Of a DNA stretch of 34,517 nucleotides, positions 6,273 through 15,294 are shown piece after piece. A program made the translations under genes and the position numbers. The notes under the pieces were generated by a model that was not told the DNA's origin, searched no databases, and was given only the letters and a program-made list of their open reading frames with translations. Location: NCBI GenBank assembly GCA_016869045.1, contig VGFC01000001.1, positions 1 through 34,517 on the forward strand, given 5' to 3'. Positions within the stretch are counted from its first letter, which is position 1. Every line of letters begins with the position of its first letter. Origin of the DNA: Armatimonadota bacterium (GTDB lineage: Bacteria > Armatimonadota > Zipacnadia > Zipacnadales > VGFC01).

Positions 6273-8765
6273 GTGAGGCGAGTGGGACCGATTCTGCTGG
6301 CGGCCCTTCTCTGTCCCTCGACAGGCCATGCGCTGGACCTCGTCCGCGGCGGGCAGCCGGTTGCGGTGATCGTGACCGCCGACGCGCCCGCTGCCGAGGA
6401 GAAGGCGGCGGCCGAGGAGCTGGCCCGCTACCTGAAGCAGGCGACGGGCGCGGACCTCGCCATCGTTGCCGAGGCGCAAGCGCCCGCAGGAGCGCAGGTC
6501 CACGTCGGCCACACCGCCGCGGCCAAGGCGCTGGGCATCCCGCCTGAGAAGCTCGACCGCGATGGGATTGTGATGCGGGTCGCGGAGGGGAAGCTGTTCT
6601 TGTGCGGAGGCGATGCGTACGCGACGCAGCTCGCGGTCACGCGCTTCCTGCAGACCCAGTGCGGGTGTCGGTGGTACATCCCGACCGAACTCGGCGAGCA
6701 TGTCCCCCACGCCGACAGCCTCAGCGTCCCCGACACGCTCAATATGACTGAGCAGCCGGGCTTCCTCTCCCGCCTCTGGAGCCGTCCGGCGGACATGGAC
6801 CCGAACTGGCCGCGCAGGAACTACATCCGCAGCCGCTTCAGCTTCCACCACAACCTGCTGAATGTGTTCAAGCCGGAGCTGTTCGACACGCACCCCGAGT
6901 TCTTCCCGCTCATGAACGGCGAGCGCCGGAAGCCGACCGGGCCGGAGGACCACAGCTGGCAGCCCTGCTTCTCGAACCCCGAGACCGCGAAGTACGCGGC
7001 GGAGGTTGCGGCCAAGGCGTTCGACAAGGACCCCTCGCTCGTCAGCTTCTCGATGGGCATCAACGACAGCAACGGGTACTGCCAGTGTGCGGAGTGCGAG
7101 GCGCTCACCGATCCTGAGCACGCGACGTTCCGCGACCGACCGAACCGCTCGAACCAGGTCTTCCGGTTCATGAACAACGTGGCGGAGGAACTCGCGAAGA
7201 CCCATCCCGACAAGTACATCGGTTGCCTGGCGTACTCGTGGTGTGAGGATGTGCCCACGTTCCCCGTCAACGACCATGTAATCCCCTACCTCACGAACGA
7301 CCGCGCGCAGTGGCGCGACCCGGCTTTCCGCGCGCAGGACCAGGAACTCATCCGCCGCTGGTGCGCGGAGCAGCCGATCGTCGGCATCTACGACTACTAC
7401 TACGGCTCCGGGTACGTGATCCCCCGCGTCTTCACGAAGGTCAGCGACGAGAGCCTGAAGTTCGCCTACCGCACGGGTGTGCGCGCGTTCTACGCGGAGA
7501 TCTACGAGAACTGGAGTCTCGACGGCCCGAAGGCGTGGCTCGCCAGCCAACTGCTCTGGAATCCCGCGCAGGACGCGGGGAAGCTGCTCGACGACTGGTA
7601 CGCGGGCATGTTCGCCGAGAGCGCGGGGCCGATGCGCCGCTACTTCGAGCTCTGCGAGAAGCAGTGGATGAGCCAGGGCGGCGACGCACGTTGGTTCAAG
7701 GGCTTCTTCGACATCAGCCAGATGGAGCTGTTCCCGCCCGAGGTGTGCCGGCGCGCGCGGGCCCTGCTCACCGAAGCCGAGCAGCAGGCGAAGAGCGACC
7801 TCGTGAAGCAGCGCGTGGAGCTCTACGGCGAGGGCTTCCACTACACCGAGCTATACTCCGACCTCTACTTCGGCGACAAGACGCTGGCGGGCCTGAAGGT
7901 GAAGACCCGCGCCGACCTGGACAAGGGCCTCGCCGCTGCGCAGCAGGTGAATGCGGCGGGCGCGGAGCTGGAGACCTACTACGCGAACGTGATCCAGGCC
8001 AACCCGCTGCACAAGTCGCCGATACCGTTCGCCGAGCGCGCGCGAGTTGATCTGACCTCGGGGCTGATGAGCTTCCTCTCCGAGGCGATCATCTGGGCCG
8101 ACGAGAACAACCAGTGGCCCGCGGTCGCCGACTTCGTCGCGCAACTAACCGCGAAGGCCGCCGACACGCCGGCCGGTCGCCTGGCGCGCGCGCTGGCCTA
8201 CGTGCACGACCACCCGGACGCGGGTGTCGAGGCGCTGACGAACGGCGGGGTCGAGGAGGCGAAGCCCGACGCGCCGAAGCCCGAGGGGATCGACTGGGCG
8301 AGCGAGGACATGCCCGGCGGCTGGGGCAAGTGGCTCCGGCCCGGCACGCCCGGCGAGCTGGTCTGGACGACGGAGCGCGCGCACACCGGTAAGGCTTCGC
8401 TGAAGGCCAGCGGCGCAACGGCCGCGTGCTTCCTGCAGAGCATCCCCGCGAAGCCCGGCGAGCAGTTCCTTTGCTCGTGCTACGCCATGGGCACCGTGCC
8501 GGAGGGCGCGCTCACCCAACTCGTAGTGCAGTGGCAGGACGCGCAGGGCAGGTGGTTCGAGGCGCCGAAGGCCACCGCCGCGCTTCCGGTCGGCGAGACC
8601 GACGGCTGGCAGCGGCTGCAGACCTTCTTCACCGTGCCGGAGGGCGTCGCCACCGCCGTGGTCTGCCTGGTGACCTATGACCAGGGCGAGAAGGGCAGCG
8701 TCACCTTCGATGACGTCTCGTGCCTGCGCCTCGACATCCCGGCCGCACCCGAAGTGAAGCCATGA
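6273..8765 (+). CDS. secreted DUF4838 protein with GH20-type N-terminal domain and C-terminal carbohydrate-binding-like domain
   Basis: The product is 830 aa. The GTG at 6273 is chosen because a normal signal peptide follows (VRRVGPILLAALLCPSTGHA); the open frame upstream runs into a palindrome. Residues about 25-130 (APAAEEKAAAEELARYLKQA) resemble the non-catalytic N-terminal domain of family 20 glycosidases. Residues about 160-480 are DUF4838, with its hallmark NDSNGYCQCAECEAL (from residue 264), YDYYYGSGYVIPR and GVRAFYAEIYENW. The last 150 residues (GGWGKWLRPGTPGELVW, AHTGKASLKASG) form a jelly roll like CBM4/9. The biochemical function of DUF4838 is not settled; polysaccharide processing is the usual guess. 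Its stop overlaps the permease start (ATGA), so it belongs to the transport operon. Confidence 0.85.
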   Translation: MRRVGPILLAALLCPSTGHALDLVRGGQPVAVIVTADAPAAEEKAAAEELARYLKQATGADLAIVAEAQAPAGAQVHVGHTAAAKALGIPPEKLDRDGIVMRVAEGKLFLCGGDAYATQLAVTRFLQTQCGCRWYIPTELGEHVPHADSLSVPDTLNMTEQPGFLSRLWSRPADMDPNWPRRNYIRSRFSFHHNLLNVFKPELFDTHPEFFPLMNGERRKPTGPEDHSWQPCFSNPETAKYAAEVAAKAFDKDPSLVSFSMGINDSNGYCQCAECEALTDPEHATFRDRPNRSNQVFRFMNNVAEELAKTHPDKYIGCLAYSWCEDVPTFPVNDHVIPYLTNDRAQWRDPAFRAQDQELIRRWCAEQPIVGIYDYYYGSGYVIPRVFTKVSDESLKFAYRTGVRAFYAEIYENWSLDGPKAWLASQLLWNPAQDAGKLLDDWYAGMFAESAGPMRRYFELCEKQWMSQGGDARWFKGFFDISQMELFPPEVCRRARALLTEAEQQAKSDLVKQRVELYGEGFHYTELYSDLYFGDKTLAGLKVKTRADLDKGLAAAQQVNAAGAELETYYANVIQANPLHKSPIPFAERARVDLTSGLMSFLSEAIIWADENNQWPAVADFVAQLTAKAADTPAGRLARALAYVHDHPDAGVEALTNGGVEEAKPDAPKPEGIDWASEDMPGGWGKWLRPGTPGELVWTTERAHTGKASLKASGATAACFLQSIPAKPGEQFLCSCYAMGTVPEGALTQLVVQWQDAQGRWFEAPKATAALPVGETDGWQRLQTFFTVPEGVATAVVCLVTYDQGEKGSVTFDDVSCLRLDIPAAPEVKP

Positions 8766-9754
8766 GCGTCATTGATGCCATCGACCAGGCCACTGCCTTC
8801 GCGCGAACCGTGCGCGTGGTGCAGATCATCATCACCCGGGCGGGTCCGGGTGCCGGCCTGCTGGCGCTGTTCCTGTACTTCGGCCTGACCACCGAGGGCT
8901 TCTTCACGAAGGACAACCTGATCTACATGGCCCTGCAGATCGCGGTCGTCGCCCTGCTGGCCATTGGCGAGACCTTTGTGATCGTGGCGGGGGGCATCGA
9001 CCTGTCCGTCGGCTCGGTGCTCGCGCTGTCGGGGGTGACGACGGCGCTCCTGCTGACGCGTGAGCCGCCGGTGCCCGTGGCGCTCGCCATCGGGGCCGGC
9101 CTCGGCGTTGGCGCGCTGTGCGGCCTCATCAACGGAACGCTAGTAACGCAGGCGCAATTGCCACCCTTCATCGTGACCCTGGGGATGATGGGCATCTGTC
9201 GCGGTCTCGCGAAGATCTGGACCGATGCCCAGAACATCGACCTGTCCGGCTCGCCGACCTTCACGCGGCTGGGCTCCGAGCGCGTGCTCGCGGACTGGGT
9301 GCCCGTGCCCGTGCTCGCGCTGATCGTCGTGGCCCTCGTCGCGGTCTTCATCCTGCGGTTCACGGCCTTGGGCCGCTACTGCTACGCGATGGGGTCGAAC
9401 AAGGAGGCCGCCCGGCTGTCGGGGGTGAATGTGAAGCTACACACCACGGTGGTGTTCATCATCTGCGGGCTGCTGGCGGGTCTGGCGGGGGTGGTGCAGG
9501 CGGCGCGCGTAGGGATCGGCCAGCCGACCGGCGGCATGGGCTATGAGCTGGACGGCATCGCCGCCGCGGTCATCGGCGGCGCGAGCCTCATGGGCGGCGT
9601 GGGGACGATCTCCGGCACGATCCTCGGTGCGCTCATCATGGCGGTCCTGCGCAGCGGCTGCGACCTGAAGGGCGTCAGCCCTCACCTGCAGGATGTCGTC
9701 ATCGGCGGCGTGATCGTGTTGGCAGTGTTAGTAGATCGCATACGACAGCGCTAG
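8762..9754 (+). CDS. ribose/xylose-type ABC transporter permease (RbsC-like)
   Basis: The product is 330 aa from an ATG overlapping the preceding TGA. It has 8-10 hydrophobic segments and the hallmark LAIGETFVIVAGGIDLSVGS of the BPD_transp_2 (RbsC/XylH/AraH) family. GRYCYAMGSNKEAARLSGVN is the cytoplasmic loop that contacts the ATPase. GASLMGGVGTISGTILGALI is the conserved segment near the C-terminus. It forms the membrane channel for uptake of a sugar-like substrate bound by the lipoprotein encoded next. No RbsA-type ATPase gene lies in this operon, so a shared or distant ATPase must be used. Confidence 0.93.
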   Translation: MSVIDAIDQATAFARTVRVVQIIITRAGPGAGLLALFLYFGLTTEGFFTKDNLIYMALQIAVVALLAIGETFVIVAGGIDLSVGSVLALSGVTTALLLTREPPVPVALAIGAGLGVGALCGLINGTLVTQAQLPPFIVTLGMMGICRGLAKIWTDAQNIDLSGSPTFTRLGSERVLADWVPVPVLALIVVALVAVFILRFTALGRYCYAMGSNKEAARLSGVNVKLHTTVVFIICGLLAGLAGVVQAARVGIGQPTGGMGYELDGIAAAVIGGASLMGGVGTISGTILGALIMAVLRSGCDLKGVSPHLQDVVIGGVIVLAVLVDRIRQR

Positions 9755-9774
9755 TGCGCATGGAGGCGAGTGAG

Positions 9775-10788
9775 ATGCTGCGTTACGTGTCGCTCGTTGT
9801 CGTCATCATGGCGATGGTCGCGCTCATCGGCTGTCCGAAGCCGACCGAGACGACGCCGCCTACTACTCCGACCGTCAAGACCGAGACCACCAAAGAGGCG
9901 CCGGCGAAGACCTACAAGATCGCCGTCGTGCCCAAGGGGACGGCCTACTCGTTTTGGAAGACGGTGAAGGCGGGCGCGGATGCGGCGGGCAAGGAAGTCG
10001 GCGCGGAGATCGACTGGAAGGGCCCGGCGGAGGAGACGGACATCGCGCGTCAGATCGGGATCATCGAGAACTTCATCACCGCCAAGGTCGATGGGATTGT
10101 GATGGCCGCCTGTGATGCAAAGGCCCTCGTCCCGAAGGTGAAGGCGGCGCAGGAAGCCGGGATTCCCGTCATCACCATCGACTCGGGGATCGCCACCGAT
10201 GACGCGCTCTCCTTCGTCGCCACCGACAACGTCAAGGGGGCGCGCCAGGGCACCGAGAGGCTCATCGAGCTGATCGGCGGCGAAGGGCAGATCGGCTGCA
10301 TCCCCTTCATCAAGGGTGCCGCGACCTCCGACATGCGCGAGCAGGGGTTCAACGAGGCGGTGAAGGCGAACCCGAAGGTGCAAGCCGTCAAACCGCTCTG
10401 GTCCGAGGGCGATGCGGCGAAGGCGATGAAGGCCGCCGAGAACATGATGACCAGCAACCCGGAACTCAAGGGCATCTTCGCCGCCAACGAGCCCGGGGCC
10501 ATCGGCGCTGCGCAGGCCATCAAGCAGCGCAAGATGACCGGCAAGATCAAGCTCGTCGCCTTCGACGCCGCCGACGCCGAGATCAACGCCCTCAAGGAAG
10601 GCACCATCCAGGCGCTCGTCGTCCAGGACCCCTTCAAGATGGGCTATGACGGCGTCAAGCTCGTCGTGGATGCGATCCAGGGGAAGACCGTCGAGAAGCG
10701 CGTCGATACGGGCGTGACGGTCGTGACGATGGACAACTTCAACGACCCCGGGGTCCAGAAGCTGCTGTACCCGAAGATCGAGGAGTAG
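9775..10788 (+). CDS. sugar ABC transporter substrate-binding lipoprotein (RbsB-like)
   Basis: The product is 337 aa. The ATG at 9775 is preferred because GGAGG lies 8 bases before it and it gives a clean lipoprotein signal, MLRYVSLVVVIMAMVALIGC, with the lipidated Cys at residue 20; in-frame starts at 9754 and 9760 are less likely. A Thr/Pro/Lys linker (21-45) precedes the periplasmic-binding domain: YKIAVVPKGTAYSFWKTVKA, DGIVMAACDAKALVPKVKAA, GIPVITIDSGI and IFAANEPGAIGAAQAIK are typical Peripla_BP_4 landmarks. It starts 21 bp after the permease stop in the same operon. Ligand unknown; a pentose or related sugar is the family norm. Confidence 0.92.
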   Translation: MLRYVSLVVVIMAMVALIGCPKPTETTPPTTPTVKTETTKEAPAKTYKIAVVPKGTAYSFWKTVKAGADAAGKEVGAEIDWKGPAEETDIARQIGIIENFITAKVDGIVMAACDAKALVPKVKAAQEAGIPVITIDSGIATDDALSFVATDNVKGARQGTERLIELIGGEGQIGCIPFIKGAATSDMREQGFNEAVKANPKVQAVKPLWSEGDAAKAMKAAENMMTSNPELKGIFAANEPGAIGAAQAIKQRKMTGKIKLVAFDAADAEINALKEGTIQALVVQDPFKMGYDGVKLVVDAIQGKTVEKRVDTGVTVVTMDNFNDPGVQKLLYPKIEE

Positions 10789-10801
10789 CAGTTGTCGCGT
10801 A

Positions 10802-10958
10802 GTGGCACGCGCGGCTCGCGCCGCAAGGTGGCACGCGCGGCTCGTGCCGCAAGGTGGCACGCGCGGCTCGCGCCGCAAGGTGGCACGCGCGGCTCGCGCG
10901 TGAGTGAGGTGGCGAACAAAGGCACCACAGCACCTCACGCGCGAGCCGCGCGTGCCAC
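10802..10958. repeat. 26-bp tandem repeat array plus inverted copy between convergent genes
   Basis: Three 26-bp units starting GTGGCACGCGCGGCTCG (10802, 10828, 10854; one base differs in the second) are followed by a partial fourth (10880-10911), whose reverse complement occurs at 10931-10958. The array fills the gap between the binding-protein gene (+) and the FAD oxidoreductase gene (-). Each unit is internally self-complementary. It may help end transcription from both sides, although no T-run is present. Confidence 0.85.
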
Positions 10959-10964
10959 CGTGCC

Positions 10965-13193
10965 CTACGGCCCGACGTACCTCAGCCGCACCGCGTCGAT
11001 CACGACGTACCCCTCCGTGCCTGCGTTGCCGATCTCGACGACGGCCGGCGCGCCGGGCGCGAACGCATACTTGCCGACGGTCTGCAGGGGCGGCGTCTCC
11101 GGGGCGGTCCGCTGGTTCAGCGTGACGGTCACCTCGCCTGCGGCGTACCGGATGCGGATCGGCACGTTGGTGGCGCGGTTGGGATTGGCCGTGTAGCCCA
11201 CCGCGACCTCATAGGTCCCCGCGGTCCTCACCTCGAACGCGTAACGCGCCGATGACTGGCCCTTGCGGCGGTCGCCGTCGTGGCGATAGGCGTCGCCGAC
11301 GAAGGGAGTGCCGGACGTCGAGGGGAACCACTCGCCCGTCCGCTCCGCCGCGTCGTCGTCGATCAGCAGGTCGGGCACGCCCGGCGGGCCGCCGGTCACC
11401 GTCACCACGCGCTTCGCCGGGAGGCCGGCGTCGCCGTAGTCGTCCCTGACCCGCAGCGTGATCTCGTACTCGCGGCTGAAGGTGTACGTGAACGTCGGGT
11501 TCTGCTCCGTGGAATCGATGGCCCCATCGCCATCGAGGTCCCAGCGTCGTTCGACGATCTCCCCGTCCTCGTCGGTTGAGGCGTCCTCGAAGCGGATCGC
11601 CGTTCCCGCCTGCAGTGGTTGCTCCGCCATCACGCGGAAGTCCGCCACGGGCCGCCGGTTCACGCGGAGGAGCTGGCCAGCCGCGGTGAGCCTGCGCTGC
11701 AGCTCGGGGACATCCACGTCCTGCACCGCGACGCGTTTCTCGCGGGCCATCGCCGCCGCCTCGCCGCACGCGTGACCGAGGATCATGTAGACCGGCTCCA
11801 TCCTCAGCGTGCAGTAGCCGACGTGCGTGGCCGAGCAGCACACCGGCACGAGCAGGTTCTGCAGCGTCTGCGGCACGACGACGCCGTAGGGGATCTCGTA
11901 GGGACGGATCGGGACGAAGAGCCAGCCCGCGCCCCGCCACGTCCCGTCCGGCTGGGGGAGTGTGCGCACGAAGTGTGAGTCGATGGCGTAGCTCCCCAGC
12001 CCGATCGAGTCCGCCTTCTGGTTGTCCGTGGTCACGTCCTGCTCGGTGAGGATGTGCTGCCCCACCAGGCGGCGCGACTCGCGCACGTAGAGCGCGTACG
12101 GCCAGTTGCCGTTGTCCACGAACTCGTCCTTGGCCAGGCCCCACGCCGAGGCCTCGGTGCGGATGCGCTCGGGCACGGCCGGATCGTTCTGCAGGAAGTA
12201 CAGCAGCCCGAGGATGTAGCGCCGATGGGCTTGTGCGATCTGCTTGCGAGCGTCATAGACCGAGGCGTAGTAGTCGTGGTTGGCGCCCGGCCAGTCGGTG
12301 GACTGCCAGGCGGTGCCGTTGTTCGTGTCGGTCTTCGCGAAGGGCATCGGCACCATGCTCACGCAGTGCCGGGCGAAGGTGTTCTGCTCGGAGGCCTTCA
12401 CAAAGGCCTCGGCGGTGAGGTAGTCCTCGCGCCGGTAGCCCTCGGGCTGGGAGATGGGCACGCGGTTGTCGGGGTTATCGGTCAGGCAGAGGCGGTAGTT
12501 GTAGGCCTGGATGCGCAGGTCGCCGGTGCCTGCGGCCTCGGGCTCGCCCGGGCCCGCGCCGGCGTGCGGCTCATTGGCCTCGTAGGAGCCCTCACGGCCC
12601 ACGCGGTACTGCTCCCCGGCCAGAGCCAGAAGGTCGCCCTCGTACAGCGCATCGACGAACATGTCGCCCGCGACCCAGAAGTCGACCCCCGCCACGTCGT
12701 CGCGGAATCGGACCCGCCGAATTCGCCGCCCCTCCACGGAGACCTCGATCAGCGGATGCTGAGTGAACACCTGGATGCGGCCAGTGGAGTCGATGAACTC
12801 GCGGAAGACCTGCTGGGCGACGTGGGGCTCGAACCAGTAGCCCTGGTTGCAGGCGCGGACCTCGGCGGAGCCCGAACCGTACTTGCCGCGGTAGTAGTCG
12901 AGGACGCGCTGGAAGAACTCGCGGGAGAGGCCGCCGATGGTGCGCCGGTCGCCGTAGTCCGTCGCGGTCAGCCCGCCGACGATGATGCCGCCGATGTGGG
13001 CCGAGGGCTCATACATGCCGACCGTGCACCCGGCGCGCGCAGCGGCGATGGCGGCGGCGATCCCGCCGGGCGTCGCGCCAACCACCACCACGTCGTACGA
13101 ACGCGGCTCGGCCTCCTGGGCGGACGCAGCCAGCGTCGTGCACAGGAGGCCGAGGATGGAAGCGAACAGGCTGTGCTTGAGGCGTACTCGCAT
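10965..13193 (-). CDS. secreted FAD-dependent oxidoreductase with PKD and golvesin-like C-terminal domains
   Basis: The product is 742 aa with GGGAGGG before the ATG and a signal peptide (about 1-25, cleaved near ASA/QEA). Residues about 32-500 form a FAD_oxidored domain with the dinucleotide motif VVVVGATPGGIAAAIAAARA, IGGIIVGGLTATDYG and a C-terminal FAD contact near VCCSATHVGYCTLRMEP followed by GHACGEAAAMA. A PKD domain follows (about 520-605, ASTDEDGEIVERRWDLDGDG). The last 125 residues match the golvesin/xanthan-lyase N-terminal type (GEWFPSTSGTPFVGDAYRHD, AGTYEVAVGYTANPNRATN). Such proteins are often labelled xanthan lyase-like, but the oxidoreductase substrate is not known. It lies 29 bp after tpiA on the same strand, so it may be transcribed with glycolytic genes, without an obvious pathway link. 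Confidence 0.85.
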   Translation of the reverse strand: MRVRLKHSLFASILGLLCTTLAASAQEAEPRSYDVVVVGATPGGIAAAIAAARAGCTVGMYEPSAHIGGIIVGGLTATDYGDRRTIGGLSREFFQRVLDYYRGKYGSGSAEVRACNQGYWFEPHVAQQVFREFIDSTGRIQVFTQHPLIEVSVEGRRIRRVRFRDDVAGVDFWVAGDMFVDALYEGDLLALAGEQYRVGREGSYEANEPHAGAGPGEPEAAGTGDLRIQAYNYRLCLTDNPDNRVPISQPEGYRREDYLTAEAFVKASEQNTFARHCVSMVPMPFAKTDTNNGTAWQSTDWPGANHDYYASVYDARKQIAQAHRRYILGLLYFLQNDPAVPERIRTEASAWGLAKDEFVDNGNWPYALYVRESRRLVGQHILTEQDVTTDNQKADSIGLGSYAIDSHFVRTLPQPDGTWRGAGWLFVPIRPYEIPYGVVVPQTLQNLLVPVCCSATHVGYCTLRMEPVYMILGHACGEAAAMAREKRVAVQDVDVPELQRRLTAAGQLLRVNRRPVADFRVMAEQPLQAGTAIRFEDASTDEDGEIVERRWDLDGDGAIDSTEQNPTFTYTFSREYEITLRVRDDYGDAGLPAKRVVTVTGGPPGVPDLLIDDDAAERTGEWFPSTSGTPFVGDAYRHDGDRRKGQSSARYAFEVRTAGTYEVAVGYTANPNRATNVPIRIRYAAGEVTVTLNQRTAPETPPLQTVGKYAFAPGAPAVVEIGNAGTEGYVVIDAVRLRYVGP

Positions 13194-13222
13194 AGCGCCC
13201 TCCCCGTGCGGGCTCCGGGCGC

Positions 13223-14038
13223 TCAGGAACCCCGCACTTCCTTCGTGACCGTTACCAGCTCGTTGAAGCTGCCGGCCTTCAGCGAAGCCCCGCCGACGAG
13301 GCCGCCGTCGATCTCCGGCTGCTCCACCAACTCACGCACGTTGTCGGGCTTGACGCTGCCTCCGTAGAGCACCGTGATGTCCGCCGCGGCACCAGCGCCC
13401 GCCACCCAGTCGATGGCCGCACGCACGACACCGATCACGCGGTTGGCCTCGACCGACTCACACGTCTTCCCGGTGCCGATCGCCCAGACCGGTTCATACG
13501 CGAGGATGACACCGTTGATCTGCGCGGCGTCCATGCCCTCCAGCGCCGCGATGACCTGGTCGCGCACGATGGCATCCGTCAAGCCCGCCTCGCGCTCGGC
13601 CAGTGTCTCGCCCACGCAGATGATCGGCGTCAGGCCGGTCCCGAGCGCCGCCTTGGCCTTGGTGTTCACCGCCGCATCGGTGTCTCCGAAGACGCGGATC
13701 AGGTCATCGGTCATGTCGGGCTCCGGCACGCCGAAGCGCCCGCGCCGCTCGGAGTGGCCGACGATCACGTACGCGCAGCCGCAGGAGGTGAGCATCTTGG
13801 GCGAGACCTCGCCCGTGTACGCGCCGCTCGCCTTCCAGTAGAGGTTCTGCGCAGACAGCTTCACGTTGCTGCCCGTGATGACATTCGCCACGCGCTCCAG
13901 CGCCGTGAACGGGGGCGCGAGCACGACCGCGACGCCCTCGATAGACCCCACACCCTCCACGACGCCCTTCGCCAGCGCCTCCGCCTCATCGAGGTCGCAG
14001 TTCATCTTCCAGTTACCGGCCATCATCGGAACTCGCAT
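13223..14038 (-). CDS. tpiA: triosephosphate isomerase
   Basis: The enzyme interconverts glyceraldehyde-3-phosphate and dihydroxyacetone phosphate in the cytosol. The 271-aa product has the whole catalytic set: Lys in MAGNWKMN, His in VIVGHSERRGRFG, Glu in LAYEPVWAIGTGKT, and the phosphate-binding GGSVKPDN and GGLVGGASLK near the C-terminus. The ATG at 14038 is chosen because GGGAGGAG lies five bases upstream; an in-frame TTG five codons earlier would take in that ribosome site. The gene follows pgk by 51 bp and precedes the FAD oxidoreductase. Confidence 0.97.
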   Translation of the reverse strand: MRVPMMAGNWKMNCDLDEAEALAKGVVEGVGSIEGVAVVLAPPFTALERVANVITGSNVKLSAQNLYWKASGAYTGEVSPKMLTSCGCAYVIVGHSERRGRFGVPEPDMTDDLIRVFGDTDAAVNTKAKAALGTGLTPIICVGETLAEREAGLTDAIVRDQVIAALEGMDAAQINGVILAYEPVWAIGTGKTCESVEANRVIGVVRAAIDWVAGAGAAADITVLYGGSVKPDNVRELVEQPEIDGGLVGGASLKAGSFNELVTVTKEVRGS

Positions 14039-14089
14039 CTGTACTCCTCCCAAGGCACGCAGGCCGTGCGTTGCCGTTCTCCTGCTCTC

Positions 14090-15274
14090 CTACTCTCCCG
14101 CCTCATCAAGGCACGCGACGCCCGGCAGCTCCTTGCCTTCCAGGAACTCAAGAGACGCGCCGCCGCCCGTGCAGACGTGGCCCATCTTGTCCGCCAGCCC
14201 GAACTGCGTCACTGCCGCGACGGCGTCGCCGCCGCCGATGACCGTGAAGCCTGCGGACTCCGCGACCGCCTCCGCCACCACGCGCGTGCCTCTGTCGAAG
14301 GGCGGGACCTCGAACAGGCCCATCGGCCCATTCCAAAACAGCATCTTGGCCGACCGGCCGATGCCGGCGAACTCCGCGGCGGTCTGCGGGCCGATGTCGA
14401 GGCCCTCCCAACCCGGCCGCAGGAAGTCCACCGGCACGGTCTTCACGTACTTGTGGTTCGTCACCCGCTCGGCCATCACGGTATCGACGGGGAAGCGCAG
14501 TCGTCCGAGCAGCTCCGGGCTCTGAGCGAGGATGTCCTTCGCCGCCGCGCCGCTGCTCTCGGAGAAGATCGAGTCGCCGATCTCCTTGCCGCGCGCCTTC
14601 AGGAAGGCGTAGGTCATTCCGCCGCCGATGAGCATCGTCTCGCACTTGGGCAGCAGGTTCTCGATGACGCCGATCTTGTCCGCGACCTTCGCTCCGCCCA
14701 GCACGACCACGAACCCCTCGCGCGGCGCATCGAGTAGTCGTTGCAGGGCCGACAACTCCGTCTCCACCAGGAACCCGGCCACGGCCGGCCGCGCGCGCTC
14801 GGCGACGCCGACGGTCGAGGCGTGCGCTCGGTGGCTGCTGCCGAAGGCGTCGTTGACGAAGCAGTCGCCCAGAGCCGCCAGCGCTTCGGACATCGCGGCA
14901 TCGTTCTTTTCGTCACCCGCGTCGAAGCGCGTGTTCTCGAGCAGCAGCACTTCGCCCGGCTGGAGCGTCGCCGCCGCGTCCGTCGCCTCCCCACCCAGGC
15001 TCGCGAACTGCACCGGCTTCCCGAGCAGTTCCGCCAATCGGTCGCGCACGGGCGCCAGGCTGTACTTCGGGTTCGGCTTGCCTTTGGGGCGACCGAGGTG
15101 CGAGAACGCCACCACCGATGCGCCTTGCGCGAGCACGTATTCCAGCGTGGGCAGCGTGGCCCGCACGCGCGTGTCGTCTGTGATCGTGCTGCCCTCCAGC
15201 GGGACGTTGAAGTCCGCCCGCAGCAGCACGCGCTTGCCCGCAAGGTCGATGTCACGTACGCTCTTCTTGTTCAT
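14090..15274 (-). CDS. pgk: phosphoglycerate kinase
   Basis: The enzyme makes ATP from 1,3-bisphosphoglycerate in glycolysis and runs in reverse in gluconeogenesis. The product is 394 aa, the normal length. N-domain features: KRVLLRADFNVPLEG, SHLGRPKGKPNPKYSLAPV, RFDAGDEKNDAAMSEALAAL and NDAFGSSHRAHAST. Hinge and C-domain: VVLGGAKVADKIGVIENLLP, WNGPMGLFEVPPFDRGT and TVIGGGDAVAAV. GGAGGAG precedes the ATG at 15274; the in-frame upstream codons lack a better ribosome site. The order yvcK-gap-pgk-tpiA indicates one glycolytic operon. Confidence 0.97.
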   Translation of the reverse strand: MNKKSVRDIDLAGKRVLLRADFNVPLEGSTITDDTRVRATLPTLEYVLAQGASVVAFSHLGRPKGKPNPKYSLAPVRDRLAELLGKPVQFASLGGEATDAAATLQPGEVLLLENTRFDAGDEKNDAAMSEALAALGDCFVNDAFGSSHRAHASTVGVAERARPAVAGFLVETELSALQRLLDAPREGFVVVLGGAKVADKIGVIENLLPKCETMLIGGGMTYAFLKARGKEIGDSIFSESSGAAAKDILAQSPELLGRLRFPVDTVMAERVTNHKYVKTVPVDFLRPGWEGLDIGPQTAAEFAGIGRSAKMLFWNGPMGLFEVPPFDRGTRVVAEAVAESAGFTVIGGGDAVAAVTQFGLADKMGHVCTGGGASLEFLEGKELPGVACLDEAGE

Positions 15275-15294
15275 GGCGCTCCTCCGCGGCACCG

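Noticed and set aside
10802-10958. Possible CRISPR array
   Set aside because: The 26-bp units follow each other directly with no spacers, and no cas genes are nearby.
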